From positions 17,194,136 to 17,258,135 of the forward strand of contig JACGWO010000013.1 in assembly GCA_034509735.1 (NCBI GenBank): a stretch of 64,000 nucleotides of DNA, in the 5' to 3' direction. Numbering within the stretch: the stretch's first letter is position 1; every line of letters starts with the position of its first letter. The DNA comes from Sesamum alatum. Its lineage: Eukaryota; Streptophyta; Magnoliopsida; Lamiales; Pedaliaceae. The notes under the pieces are model-generated. The model worked only from the letters and a program-made list of their open reading frames with translations. It was not told the DNA's origin and searched no databases. Shown piece by piece: positions 51,952-62,876 of this stretch. Both the position numbers and the translations under genes were made by a program.

Positions 51952-53657
51952 GATTGCAATGATAGTCTTGCATCCAGACAGGTTTAGTAGTGACCCTAGT
52001 GGACCTTCTTAGGGGCTCTACGTGTTTTGTTTCTATATTAGCAGTTTCTGTCTTAGTGACTGAAATTTGTGTTGGGTCTTTATCAAGTTCAGGTTCTTCT
52101 TCTTCTTCTTCAATTTCTGAAATAATAGGACCAGTTACAGGGTCTAGTTGTTTCCCAACATAAGGTAACACCCCTTCGTGGAAAACAACATCTCTCGACA
52201 CAAACAAGGTTTGCGTCCTTAAGTCAAATATTTTATGCCCCTTTTGCCCTGCAGAATACCCCATAAAAACCCCTTTAGTGGCTCTAGCATCAGATTTCCT
52301 TTTATGAGGTTGAGTGTTGGCAGCAAAACAGAGGGTCCCAAACACTCTCATATGATCATAATTGGGTTTTTTATGGGGTAGAATTTCAAAAGGAGTCTTC
52401 CAATTTAAGGTCTGAGTGGATATTCTGTTCACTATATAAGTGGCTGTGAGTAAGGCCTCGGACCAGAACATGCTAGGCATGTTAGATTGGAATATTAATG
52501 CCCTAGCCACCTTTAGGAGGTGCCTATGTTTCCTTTCTACCACCCCATTTTGTTGGGGTGTGTAGGGGCATGTTGTTTGATGTATTATTCCTTCTTTTAG
52601 CAGAAAATCTTGACATTCTTGGTTGATGAATTCTGTCCCATTGTCTGTTCTAAAGGTTTTAATGCGTTTGTTAAACTGTGTATTTACCATTTGACAAAAC
52701 CCCTTTAAAATAGATGTGGTTTGGGTTTATACTTTTCATTAGGAAAGTCCAAGTACCTCTACTAAAATCATCAACCATAGTAAGCATATATTTACGGTTA
52801 GATATTGAATGTTGATTGTAGGGGCCCCACACATCTATATGAACAAGTTCAAAAATACCAATAGTTACAGTATTACTAATAGGAAATTTTAAACGGGGTT
52901 GTTTAGCTAATGGACATATTTCACATGAACTCAGGGTACTTTTATTTTCATTCATGAAATGTAAATGGTTCAATACAAGGGATGAGGTGTGTCCCAACCT
53001 CCTGTGCCAAAGATTAACATCATCTGTACTAGCAGACAACCCTATTTCATGTAAACATCTCAGATAATGGTTGATGGTGTGTGCCTTGAAAGAGTCATCA
53101 TTTAAAATATATAATTTCCCTATCACTCTTCCTACTGCCATAGTTTTGTTAATCCTGTGGTCCTGCAAGAGACAGTAACAAGGAAAGAATTTGAATTGTA
53201 TGTCTGTGTTATTGCAAAGTTTACTGACTGACAGCAAATTAAATCTAAGAGCAGGAACATACAATACATCTTTCTGTTTCAGGTCATTCTGCAATGTAAT
53301 ATCTCCTATTATCTTAACATCCTTTTTAGAACCATAAGCAAGACGAACACATAAATCAGTTTTCTTGGTTTTAGCATCATGAAATAGAGTTATATTGCTA
53401 CACATGTGTGAGGTCACCCCACTATCAATAATCCAAGACTGAGTATATTCAGATGCATAATTAACCAGAAAGTTACCTGTATATTGATCGAATTCACTGA
53501 AGCCATCAAAGGTTGATTCAAGATCCTCCTTCTCCTTTATCCTTCTGATCTCCATTTTGAGATACTCGGAAATAGCCCGGGCATCCATAGTGTTCTGAGC
53601 AAACTCTGAAGCTGAGGTCTGACTTCCAATAGTGCTCAGGGCCTTACCAGCAGCCAC
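51881..53657 (-). pseudogene. Copia 1 protease and integrase, broken
   Basis: One frame at 52671-53657 carries the protease active site as DSGVTSHM (usually DSGAT) and the integrase zinc-binding start (LWHRRLGH, CEICPLAK) and the first part of the catalytic core (HIDVWGPY). A second frame at 51881-52690 carries the rest (TDNGTEF, PQQNGVVERKHRHL). They are separated by a frame change near 52690. A further stretch of acidic residues follows near 52100. Confidence 0.85.
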
Positions 53658-53798
53658 TGACCCTTTCTTCCTTTGTTCGACCAGCGCCTTGTACCAGTCT
53701 GGGAAGCCAAGTATTTCAAAACATTGATCCTTCAGATGTCCATTTTTCCCACAGTGTGTGCAATGTTGGGTCTTCTTGTCTTGTGCCGCCCTCTGCTT

Positions 53799-54560
53799 TC
53801 ATTGAGCCTTTGGATTTTTCTTTGGGAATCCTCTGGTCTGCATCGCCATGTTTTGAAGGGAGGCTGCATATGACGAACTTATATCTCTTTGCCTCTCAGT
53901 CCGAAGTATTATTGCATAGGCTTTGGCCACCGGAGGTAGTGGTTCCATCGCTAAAATTTGGTTCCTGATTCCATCGAAATAGTCATCCAATCCCATTAGG
54001 AATTACATAAGGTGGTCTTGTTCTCGCAGACTCGCCAATTCCTTCAAATCTTCTGAACTTCAGGATGGAGAAGCCCTCAGACACGTGAGTTCATCCCACA
54101 ATGTTTTCAGTTTGGCAAAGTATCCAGAAATGGTCAGATCTCCTTGCGTGGCGGATGCGATTTCCCTTTGCAGCTGGTATATCAAAGGGTCGTTGCTGAC
54201 CCCATACCTCGCCTCTAACTCTAACCAAAGATCTCTAGCTGTCTCGATGTACAAGAAGGATTGGACGATGTCTTTCGAAATGGAGTTGAGTATCCAAGCG
54301 ATGACCATACTGTCCGCCCGTTCCCATTGTTCAAAACCTTCGGCCGATTCGTATGGCTTAGGGTTTCTTCCGTTAGTGAAACCCAATTTCATTTTCGCCT
54401 TCAGCCCTATTCGAATCGAGCGACTCCATGACAGAAAATTAATTCCATTTAGTAGATTTGGGACCAGAATTGTTCCTGGTGTATCTGCGCTCTGGACCTT
54501 CAAAGCATCTGAGTCCACTTCTACCTGTTTCAATTTTTCTTGTTTGGTTAGGCTTGACAT
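53799..54560 (-). pseudogene. Copia 1 gag, broken
   Basis: The frame at 54060-54560 reads as a copia gag N-terminus (LLNGINFLSWSRSIRIGL, KMKLGF, SYVEA-like text, LWDEL). It ends in a stop near 54060. Beyond a frame change the text continues (EDLKELASLREQDHLM), hits a TAA at 54003-54005, then FLMGLDDYFDGIRNQIL at 53799-53996. Gag packages the element RNA; this copy cannot make it whole. Confidence 0.8.
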
Positions 54561-54636
54561 GGCGGGATCTACGATTTTCTAAGTGGGTGTGTCTGCGAGT
54601 TTGGGAAAATGAGAGTACCAGAGACCATCAATAGAT

Positions 54637-54649
54637 GGCTCTGATACCA
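54637..54649 (-). other. Copia 1 primer-binding site
   Basis: On the minus strand TGGTATCAGAGCC directly abuts the 5' LTR. It is complementary to the 3' end of plant initiator methionine tRNA, the usual copia primer. Confidence 0.9.
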
Positions 54650-54952
54650 TGTTGGTAAAGGGAACTTGAAAGAGATGAAGGGGAAGCCATGGAAATATCA
54701 GAGCTCATGAACTTTGGAAGAATGAATTTTCAGATCTGTATTTTCTTGTTTTCGCCTTCTCTTGAAAGAAGAATACAAGATAGCTATTACTTATAGCTAA
54801 TCAAGCCTCTAACTGCAGTTAAACTGTCTAACCAATATAAAATAAATTAACTGACACTTCACAACCAGTACTAACAATAACACGTTTTTAAGCTAAATAA
54901 AATAACTAACAACTTCTAGCTTATCAAGAATTAAAAATAACTAAACTTTTCA
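54650..54952 (-). repeat. Copia 1, 5' LTR
   Basis: Same 303-bp length as its partner, with edges TGTTGGTAAAGG and AACTTTTCA. It is the promoter-bearing copy because the primer-binding site lies beside it. Confidence 0.9.
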
Positions 54953-54988
54953 AGGTCCCCAATCGACTCCTGCATTTTAGGAGACCCA

Positions 54989-55417
54989 TGTTGAAAGCTA
55001 TGGTGGGTTCAACACTTTTGAAGGAAGAGAAGAGGAGTATATTTAAGAAATTTTGTACTCTAAATTGTACCTCTCTATTCACTTGAATATCATCTGATTA
55101 CAAGGCCTTTTATAGGCATAAAACATCAACAAATAAGCATAAAAATTCATGCAAACAATAAATGCAAAACAGAATTCTAAGCATAATTCTTTATTTTTTG
55201 GCAACCCTTGGTAAAATAATCATAACTTTTTTCACAGATTTTCACTCGACTTGAAACTTAGACCATTTGAAACTAGACTCACAGAGCTTTAATTCCATAT
55301 AAGATTCATCCGAAATGGCAACCGTTTGACTTCTGAAAATGCGTCTGAAGATATGCTAAAAAACTGTGACTGTTGAAAACTAGAAGATAAGTTTAATTTC
55401 TTGTGCAATTCTCAACA
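54989..55417 (-). repeat. Copia 2, 3' LTR
   Basis: Begins TGTTGAAAGCTATGG and ends TTCTCAACA. It is about 429 bp and holds text around 55180-55225 that is missing in the partner LTR. Confidence 0.85.
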
Positions 55418-55602
55418 CCCCCCCTAAACTTGACTTCTTTACAACTCCCATCATCTCTCTAAGTTGTTGGAATCCATCTTTCTTGAGTGCCTTAGTAAAA
55501 ATATCTGCAACTTGATCAAGAGTTTTTGATGTACTCCACCTCAATTTCTTTCGTAACAATGCAATCTCGAATAATATGAAACCTTACATCTATATGGTTG
55601 CT

Positions 55603-56629
55603 TCAATCATGAAACACCGGATTCTTAGCAAGAGCAATAGCTGATTTATTGTCCATCATAATTTTAGTTGCTCCATCTTGTGCAAAACAAAGTTCACTTA
55701 ACAACCTTCTTAGCCAAATTGCATGACATGTTCCAGCAGTTGTGGCAACATACTCCGACTCACATGTTGAGAGAGTCACAATTGGTTGCTTCTTTGAGTA
55801 CCATGAAATTGCATTTTCTCCAAAGAAAAACACAAAACGGTATTGTTTTTTCAATCATCAACATCACCGGCATAATTACTATCACAACATCTTCTTAAGC
55901 AAGCATTGTTAAAGGAGGTGTAGAAAATGACAAAATCAAGAGTACCTTTTAAATATCGAAGAATTCTTTTCGCAATATTCATGTGTTCTTCTCTTGAATA
56001 CTCCATGAACCGACTCACTAATCCAACTGCAAATATTATGTCGGGTCTAGTACATGTCAAGTACCGTAGACTCCCCACAAGACTTCGAAATGTAATTGAG
56101 TCGATCTTTCTTGCTCCATCGTCTTTGGAAAATTTTACCCTATACTCCATTGGACTATTCACCGGATTGCATTCCATCATCTTGAACTTTTTTATGATCT
56201 CCCTTACACACGCCTCTTGAGAGATGAAGATTCCATCACTTTGTTGCTTTACTTCTAATCCAAATAATTTGACATGAGTCCCATGTCACTAATCTCAAAT
56301 TCTTGCGCCATTGCCTTCTTGAAGTTTTCATACATATGAGGATTGTTTCCCGTAAGAATGAGATCATCCACATAAATGCATACACATAGTATATCTCCAT
56401 TCTCCTTCACATAAAGAGTATACTCATGAAGGCATCTTGAGAAACCATTCTTTTGACGAGAGTTTTCAAGACGACTATACCATGCCCTTGGTGCTTGTTT
56501 GAGCCCATATAATGCTATCTTCAATTTCAACACTTTGTCTTCATAGCCTTTAATCATGAAACCATCTGGTTGTTCAACATACACTTCTTCGTCAAGAGTA
56601 CCATTAAAAAATGTAGACTTCACATCCAT
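55603..56629 (-). pseudogene. Copia 2 reverse transcriptase and RNase H, broken
   Basis: Frames 56255-56629, 55851-56180 and 55603-55854. The first has MDVKSTFFNG, LKIALYGLKQAPRAWY and the catalytic IYVDDLILTG; the second the connection domain (GSLRYLTCTRPDI, LRYLKGT); the third RNase H (STCESEYVA, HAIWLRRLL). They are in different registers with stops near 56240 and 55852. Upstream RT text continues in pieces to about 57140. Confidence 0.8.
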
Positions 56630-57150
56630 TTGATGAATTGACCATCAATTTTGCGCCGCAAGAGCTACCAACAACCGTATTGTCTTCAAGCGAACAACGG
56701 GAGCAAAAACTTCTTCATAGTCCACACCATGCTTTTGTTTATACCCCTTTGCAACAAGCCTCGCTTTATACCTTTCCACTTCTCCTTTTGTATTTTGCTT
56801 TATTTTGTACACCCATTGGACTCCAATGGCTTCATGACCACTTGGTAGTGTAGCTATCTCCCAAGTTTCATTTTTCTATATTGAATGAATTTCTTTCTCC
56901 ATGGCTTGCACCCATTTCTTTTATTGTATAGCTTCTTCAAAACTCAAATGTTCATTATTCATAAATATAGAAGATTATCACCAATTAATCTTTGTGTAGC
57001 ACCATAAAGATCACTTATGCTATGGTACCTTTGAGGTTGTTCGCTTGAACTTGGTGTTGAGGGGGTTGAATTCTCACCTTCAACTTCTTGCTCATTCTCT
57101 TCTTCTTCTAGATGTGGAAGAATACAATACTTCTCTTCTCTTTGGATGTT

Positions 57151-58461
57151 TCAATTCCATGAGGCGTCTTCTTCAAACTCCACATCTCTACTAATCACAA
57201 CTTTTTTTGCAATATGATCAAAACATTTGTACCCCTTGGAGTTTTCATCATATCCAAGAAAGACCATCTTCTTACTTCGATCATCTAGTTTGTTCTTTGT
57301 TGCTCCAGACATGAACATAGCAAATAGATTCAAAAACTCTTAAGTACTTCACACTTGGCTTCCATCCACTTCATGCTTCTTGTGGAGTTATTTTATCTAA
57401 ACTCCTTGTCGGGGATTTGTTTGAAAGATACACGACACATGCAACTGCTTCAGCCCCAAATTCTTTTGGCATTACCTTACTTTTCAGCATTGTCTTCGTC
57501 ATGTACAAAATCATTCTATTCTTTCTTTCGCAACGCCATTTTATTGTGGTATTCTTGGAACAGTTATAGGATGTCGAATTCCATGTGTTTCACAAAAAAC
57601 TTTGAATTCACTAGAAGTGAACTCTCCACCTCTATCGGTTCTTAGAGCTTTGAGTTCAAAATCACTTTCTTTCTCAACACGAGTTTTGAATTTTTTAAAA
57701 GTCTCAAAAGCTTCACTCTTGTGTTTTAGGAAATAAACCCACGCAATCCTTGTAAAATCATCGATAAAGAGTATAAAATATGAACTCTTACCAAATGATT
57801 GTAGGTTCAAAGGACCACACACATCCGCATGCACAAGTTGTTGAGGTTTTCTTGCTCTTGAAAGTGACTCCTTTGGGAAGCCTTTTCTTGCACGCTTGCC
57901 AAGCAAACATGCCTCACATAACTGCCCCGGATGATTTATTTTGGGAACTCCTCTCACCATATTCTTTTCTCCTAGCATTTTAAGCCCTTCAAAGTTGAGA
58001 TGTCCAAATATCATATGCCATATCCATGAAGGATCATTGATGCAAGCTTGTAGGCACTTTGCTTCGGCCGTCTTCACATTTAGCTTGAACATTCGGTTAC
58101 TTATCGTGGCAACTCTTGCGACAAGCCTATCATCTCGATCTCGAAGCCACAGATATTTATCCTCCATCTTCACTTTGTGCCCACTCTCCAAAAGTTGATC
58201 AATGCTCAAAATATTGTTCTTCATTCTTGGAATGTAGTAGACATTGTGGAGAAGTTTGTGGTCACTATTTTTTGTAGCCAAAACTATCGTTCCTTTTTCC
58301 TTGATCTCCACTTTAGTATCATCTCCAAAACGAACATCGCCGGTTACTTTCGTGTCCATTTGCACAAACTTGCTTCTATCTCCGGTCATGTGGTTGCTTG
58401 CACCATTATCGAGATACCATGTGACATCATTTTCCATCGTGCCTTCATTTTGAGAAAGCAA
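57151..58461 (-). pseudogene. Copia 2 protease and integrase, broken
   Basis: One frame at 57541-58461 holds the protease site DNGASNHM, the zinc-binding start (WHMIFGHLN, CEACLLGKR) and the core (HADVCGPL, FIDDFTRIAWVYFLKHK, TDRGGEF). It is cut short at VPRIPQ near 57541. The C-terminal part reappears at 57151-57333 (FLGYDENSKGYKC). The integrase core is therefore interrupted. Confidence 0.85.
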
Positions 58462-58529
58462 GAGGGCGTCACCTTCTTCCTCCTTATGCTCGGTAAGGTT
58501 TGTCTCTACCGCATTAGATTTAGATTGAC

Positions 58530-59455
58530 ACTCCCATGAATACTGTCCGGTCCTTCCGCATGCATAGCACTCAACATGACTTTTGTCAATTTTTCTCCAA
58601 TTGTTGTTGTTTCTTCCTTGACCACGGCCTCTTCAAAAACTCCTATCTGCAATGGAGTGAGTTTTGTTCACCTTTTTCTTAGCCTCGACCTTCTCCTTTT
58701 CCTTGACCACGACCATGGCCATGCCAACGACTTCGACCTGTACCCCGAGTTTGACTTCTTCCTCCTCTATCGAAAGTATTTCCTTTAGAATTAAAGGGAA
58801 ATTTTGCTTGCAAGACTTGCTCCACTAGCACTTGTTGATTTTTTTTCATTCTTTCTTCATGAACTATTAACGATCCATTTAGCTCGTCAATAGTCATGGT
58901 GTCGATGTTTTTTGCCTCTTCAATAGCCACCACTATATTATTGAACTTCGCATTAAGAGCGTAGAATCTTCTCAACTACTCTGACATCCGTCAATTTTTC
59001 ACCATGCCACTTCATTTGATTTACCACTACTAAAACTCGAGTAAAATAATCTGTAATGGATTCATTCTCCTTCATCAAAAGAGACTCAAACTCAGCTCTT
59101 AGAGTTTGGAGCCGTACCTTTTTCACTTTATCAACTCCCACGGCGGAATTTTTTAGAATGTCCCATGCATCATTGGCTTTTGACTCATTGGCAATTTTCT
59201 CAAGCATCTCGTCATCCAATCCTTGATGGATGATGCTGAGAGCACTTTGATCTCCACTCCTTCTTTTTTGCAACGCGGTTAGTTTGGCTACAGAAAGAGC
59301 ACCCTCATCAGCTGGTTCATCATACTCGGTCTAAACAAAATTCCACAAGCCCTGAGCCCCAAAATTAGCTTTCATTTTAATTGACCATTGATCATAATTG
59401 ATTTTGGTCAGGGTTGGATATCGGAAGGAGATATGTGGAGTTGCGGTGGTCATAT
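58530..59455 (-). pseudogene. Copia 2 gag with altered zinc knuckle, broken
   Basis: The minus strand opens ATG near 59453 (MTTATPHISFRYPTLTKINY), reaches an in-frame TAG after LWNFV near 59333, and continues in frames 58953-59273 and 58679-58975 (GLDDEMLEKI, ITDYFTRV, TIDELNGSL). The nucleocapsid knuckle near 58535-58580 reads CYACGRTGQYSWEC, where the metal-binding His is Tyr. Confidence 0.75.
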
Positions 59456-59461
59456 TAACTA

Positions 59462-59474
59462 GGCTCTGATACCA
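59462..59474 (-). other. Copia 2 primer-binding site
   Basis: TGGTATCAGAGCC on the minus strand, three bases inside the LTR edge; same initiator methionine tRNA primer as element 1. Confidence 0.88.
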
Positions 59475-59477
59475 CTT

Positions 59478-59867
59478 TGTTGGAAGTTATGGTGGGTTCA
59501 ACACTTTTGAAGGAAGAGAAGAGGAGTATGTTTAAGAAATTTTGTACTCTAAATTGTACCTCTCTATTCACTTGAATATCATCTGATTACAAGGCCTTTT
59601 ATAGGCATAAAACATCAGCAAATAAGTATAAAAATTCGTACAAACAATAAATATAAAACAGAATTCTAAGCATCATTAACTTTTTGCACAAATTTTCAAT
59701 CGACTTGAAACTTGGACCATTTGAAACTAGACTCACATAGCTTTAATTCCATATAAGATTCATCCAAAATGACATCCGTTTAACTTCTAAAAACGCGTTT
59801 GAAAGTATGCTAAAAAACTATGACTGCTGAAAACTTAATTACAAGTTTAATTTCTTGTGCAATAACA
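59478..59867 (-). repeat. Copia 2, 5' LTR
   Basis: Begins TGTTGGAAGTTATGG and ends GCAATAACA; about 390 bp. Shorter than its partner by an internal deletion near 59665 and by three bases at the end. Confidence 0.85.
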
Positions 59868-60023
59868 ACCTACTTCCTCAGGATTGTGAGAAGACCTGTA
59901 ACCACCTCCCTAAAGATAAGGGAGACGAAAGTCCGCACTGATTGAAAAAACGACCTCTATAAATACTAGCCACATTGATTGGTACAGGGCAACGTTTTTC
60001 TGCCCTCTCAAGCACACAAACTA

Positions 60024-60523
60024 GGGTAAATTACATTTTCTGTCCCATCAATTGACCCGTTTGTAATTTTGGTCCCGTACTGTGGGTAATTCACACATTA
60101 CATCCCATATATCCAATTTTCTTTCAATTTCAGGACCAAAAGGGGTTTTTCGTTAATTGCTAACATACTAGCACGCCTCCGTTAAATTGCTCGGGGTAAA
60201 TTACATTTTTGGTCCCATAAGTTGACCATTTTCCAATTTTGGTCCCATACTATAGGACCAAAAATTAGAAATGGATCCACTTATGGGACCAAAATTAGAA
60301 ACGGGTCCACTTATGGGACCAAAAATGTAATTTACACCGAACAATTTAACGGAGGCTTGCGAGTCACGTGATTCTGCCGTTAGCAATTAACGAAAAAATC
60401 CTTTTGGTCCTAAAATTGGAAAAAAAAAAAATGCACATATAGAATGTAATGTGTAAATTTCCCACAGTATGGGACCAAAACTAGAATCGGGTCTACTTAT
60501 GAGACCAAAAATATAATTTACCC
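60024..60523. mobile_element. Palindromic MULE-type element with perfect 9-bp duplication
   Basis: Ends GGGTAAATTACATTTT and AAAATATAATTTACCC. CACAAACTA flanks it exactly at 60015-60023 and 60524-60532. Nearly the whole 500 bp is one imperfect palindrome with arms of about 240 bp: GGACCAAAAGG, TTAATTGCTAAC, CCGTTAAATTG and GGTCCCATA blocks recur inverted. Each arm also repeats the terminal block a second time (60194 on the left; near 60337 on the right). It lies inside the solo gypsy LTR. No coding frame. Confidence 0.85.
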
Positions 60524-60765
60524 CACAAACTACTCACTCTATTGCGAAAAAAGCATGTGTGTCCATTTCATAGTTTCTACTTAATCTTATCATTAATTTA
60601 GTATTACTTCTACGTTTTATCATTTCACAACAGATTATTGATTTGAAAGTTGGGGTGCTACATAATTTTGCAGGTCATCTTTCCCGACTTGCATGAATCA
60701 AAGCCCACTCCGTTGAAGCTTAAAGCTACCTTCAAGAGCGAGCTATTTTAACTCGCATCATTATA

Positions 60766-61085
60766 TATATTATTTTATTTAATTTGTATACACATTTTTA
60801 TATCTTTTAACTTTTTATAATTTACCATACCTATCTAGTGTCAAAGCATTATTAAAAATTGTCATTTTAACCTGTAAATCGATTGCCGCATGATAAAAAA
60901 TGTCCACCCTTAACTTATAGGATTAAAATTACATTTTTTCTATTATAAAATACAGAACCAAAAATCCAATAAATTAGGATAGCTATATAATCTCTATAAA
61001 AATATGATTTACAAATCAGTAAAGTGTGATTGAGTGCCACAAATATTCTAACTACTAATGGTTCGGGGATTTATCAAAACAAAAA
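60766..61085. other. AT-rich intergenic DNA
   Basis: Between the solo LTR and the next MITE. I see no gene, repeat end or regulatory site I can support. Confidence 0.4.
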
Positions 61086-61528
61086 GCGTAAATTACAACC
61101 ACCTCCCATTAAGTTTGAGATAATTACACATACTTTCTCATTGTTTAAAAAATTATAAATATCACCCTTTTTCTGAGATTTGTAATTTTTAACCAAATGC
61201 CTGAAATTGACATTTTGCCCTTGAATTTTTAGTTAAAATTGTAAAAAAATCAATCGAGGCAAATTAGGTTATTGCTCATTTGTATAAAAAACTTAAAAAA
61301 CCTCTCCCTGCACATTGTAGTCCAAAAAAGTTCAAAATTTTTTTAAGAATAATTCAGTTTGCACAAGGGCATTTTGGTTAGTTCGCCCATAAAAATGGAT
61401 GGAAATGGGTTATTTGTTAGATGGTTACAAACTTCGGGGGGTGGGGGGGGGGATATTTGTAAATTTTTAAACAATAAGGGGTATTTATAATTATGCCAAA
61501 CTTCATCGAAGGTAGTTGTAATTTACCC
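61086..61528. mobile_element. MULE-type MITE, sister of the 30121 element
   Basis: Left end GCGTAAATTACAACCACCTC, right end AGTTGTAATTTACCC. Flanks AAACAAAAA (61077-61085) and AAATAAAAA (61529-61537) differ at one of nine positions. Interior text such as GAGATTTGTAATTTTTAACC, ATTTTGCCCTTGAATTTTT and CCTCTCCCTG is shared almost word for word with 30121-30516. A G-run lies near 61436-61452. Confidence 0.8.
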
Positions 61529-62415
61529 AAATAAAAAATTTCAGGTTTTAACCGTTTGGTAAAATAATAATTAGACTCACTATAAAAAAAATTAATTAAT
61601 CCCTATATTATAAATAATTTAATTAATAAACCATGATAAATTAATAATAACCACTACAATCAAACAAAATAAATATATTTTTTATGCCAAAATATTTATC
61701 TTGAATTTTAGTTCCAATTAATGTTCTGGCCTCGTCTACATAAACAACGATGAGTAGCCATTGCATAATTGTTAATTAGTATTTGTCAACAAAAAATATT
61801 TTGATTATAATAATTAATCACAACAAATGTCACATTTCTCACAGTGAAAATAATAATTAGACCATCTCGTTACTCTGAGTTCAAACAATTACAATAATTT
61901 TTATTAGAGGACATCACGTGATTTTCAGCACATAAATAATTATATTAATACTCGAAGTTTCCGGAATCTTAAGAAATTAATAACCTCCAAAACACATTTT
62001 TTCTTTTCTCTTTCTTTCTTTTGTTTTTTTTATTAGACTTTACTTGAGTAGTGAGGTTGAAGCCTCACAGCTAAAGAATTGTAAATTCGAGTCATTCGAA
62101 CGTGAGTATATATCTACTTCTGAAAAATTCTAACTCAAATTGAGGATTGATCAAATTTAAACTAATTATATGGCGTAATTGGGTATAATTAAAGAAAAAT
62201 GACTAATCACATGACAAGTGTATTATATATACTCACCACGTGATTGGTTTAGTTTATCACACCTGATTTGTGTAATGATATAATAATGAATCGAATCTTG
62301 TAAAAAAAAAAAAACACATTATTTTTCCCACAAATAAATGAAAAACCCATATTCATTTCACAACATTAAACAAAGGGATCATATATACTCTTAATTTTCT
62401 TGCATAATTAAATAT
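61529..62415. other. AT-rich intergenic DNA
   Basis: No gene supported. A patch near 62040-62100 (GTGAGGTTGAAGCCTCACAG) reads like common plant repeat text but has no definable borders. Confidence 0.35.
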
Positions 62416-62876
62416 GGGATAATTACACCTCCTCTTAAGTTTGATGTAACCACATGCACGTAGACTTCCTGTGATTTAAAAATTTATATTTAGTATCCCT
62501 AAAGTTTGTTTCTGTCTCACAAATAGGTCTCATTATTATTCAACATTCAATGAATTTGTTAATATTAGCAAAAAACCTGAATGAAAATCCATATTTATCA
62601 TTGATTGACTTATTACCGACTTATTGAAATGTCAAACAAATCTTTTTATGATCAAACAACCCTTATACATCTTCTCACGTTAATGCATGTGAGGAGGTAT
62701 ATCTTCACCATTATAGGTTTTTGTCAATATCAACAAATTCGATAAATTTTTGACCAACGGATAGCCTATTTGTTAAACATAATCAAACTTCACAAATATT
62801 AGATGTAAATTTTCAAAGTACATGAGTCCTACGTGTAATTATACCGAAGCTGAGAGGAAGTCACTGTAATTATCCC
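62416..62876. mobile_element. MITE related to the GGGATAATTACA family
   Basis: Left end GGGATAATTACACCTCCTCT, right end GAAGTCACTGTAATTATCCC. Inner blocks mirror each other (TTTGATGTAACCACATGCAC left; GTCCTACGTGTAATTATACC right). Flanking 9-mers agree at only about six of nine positions, so the insertion is older. Confidence 0.6.

Larger units (their letters stand above)
50028..54952 (-). mobile_element. Ty1/copia retrotransposon 1, complete but decayed
   Basis: Both LTRs, primer-binding site, polypurine tract, gag and pol are present on the minus strand. The host target AGGTC is duplicated exactly at 50023-50027 and 54953-54957. The two 303-bp LTRs differ at about 13 positions by eye (about 4%), so the insertion is old enough for decay but structurally whole. 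Gag and pol are broken by stops and frame changes, so the element is non-autonomous now. It sits inside the solo gypsy LTR. Confidence 0.9.
54989..59867 (-). mobile_element. Ty1/copia retrotransposon 2, complete but decayed
   Basis: A second copia element in the same orientation, only 36 bases from the first. It has LTRs, primer-binding site, polypurine tract (55418-55430 on the minus strand), gag and pol. ACCCA (54984-54988) and ACCTA (59868-59872) flank it, a duplication with one change. LTRs differ by substitutions and by an insertion/deletion of about 35 bp. It belongs to a different copia family from element 1: the LTRs and gag text share nothing obvious. Confidence 0.88.
49853..60760 (+). 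repeat. Solo Ty3/gypsy-type LTR split by three insertions
   Basis: Pieces 49853-50027, 54958-54988, 59873-60023 and 60533-60760 read as one LTR of about 585 bp once the insertions and duplicated target copies are removed. It begins (C)TGTGAAACAAGG, has a TATA-like CTATAAATA at about 59957-59965, a TTGGGGTGCTACATAATTTT plus GCAGGTC stretch near the end, and closes AACTCGCATCA. TTATA is found on both outer sides (49848-49852 and 60761-60765), fitting a 5-bp duplication. No gypsy internal region is present, so it is a solo LTR. It is related to the LTR at 1817-2565. Confidence 0.6.

Noticed and set aside
54085..54582. 165-residue plus-strand open frame
   Set aside because: Exact antisense of the Copia 1 gag frame.
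54637..54649. tRNA-like match (initiator methionine tRNA end)
   Set aside because: Only the short primer-binding complement is present beside an LTR; there is no tRNA gene.
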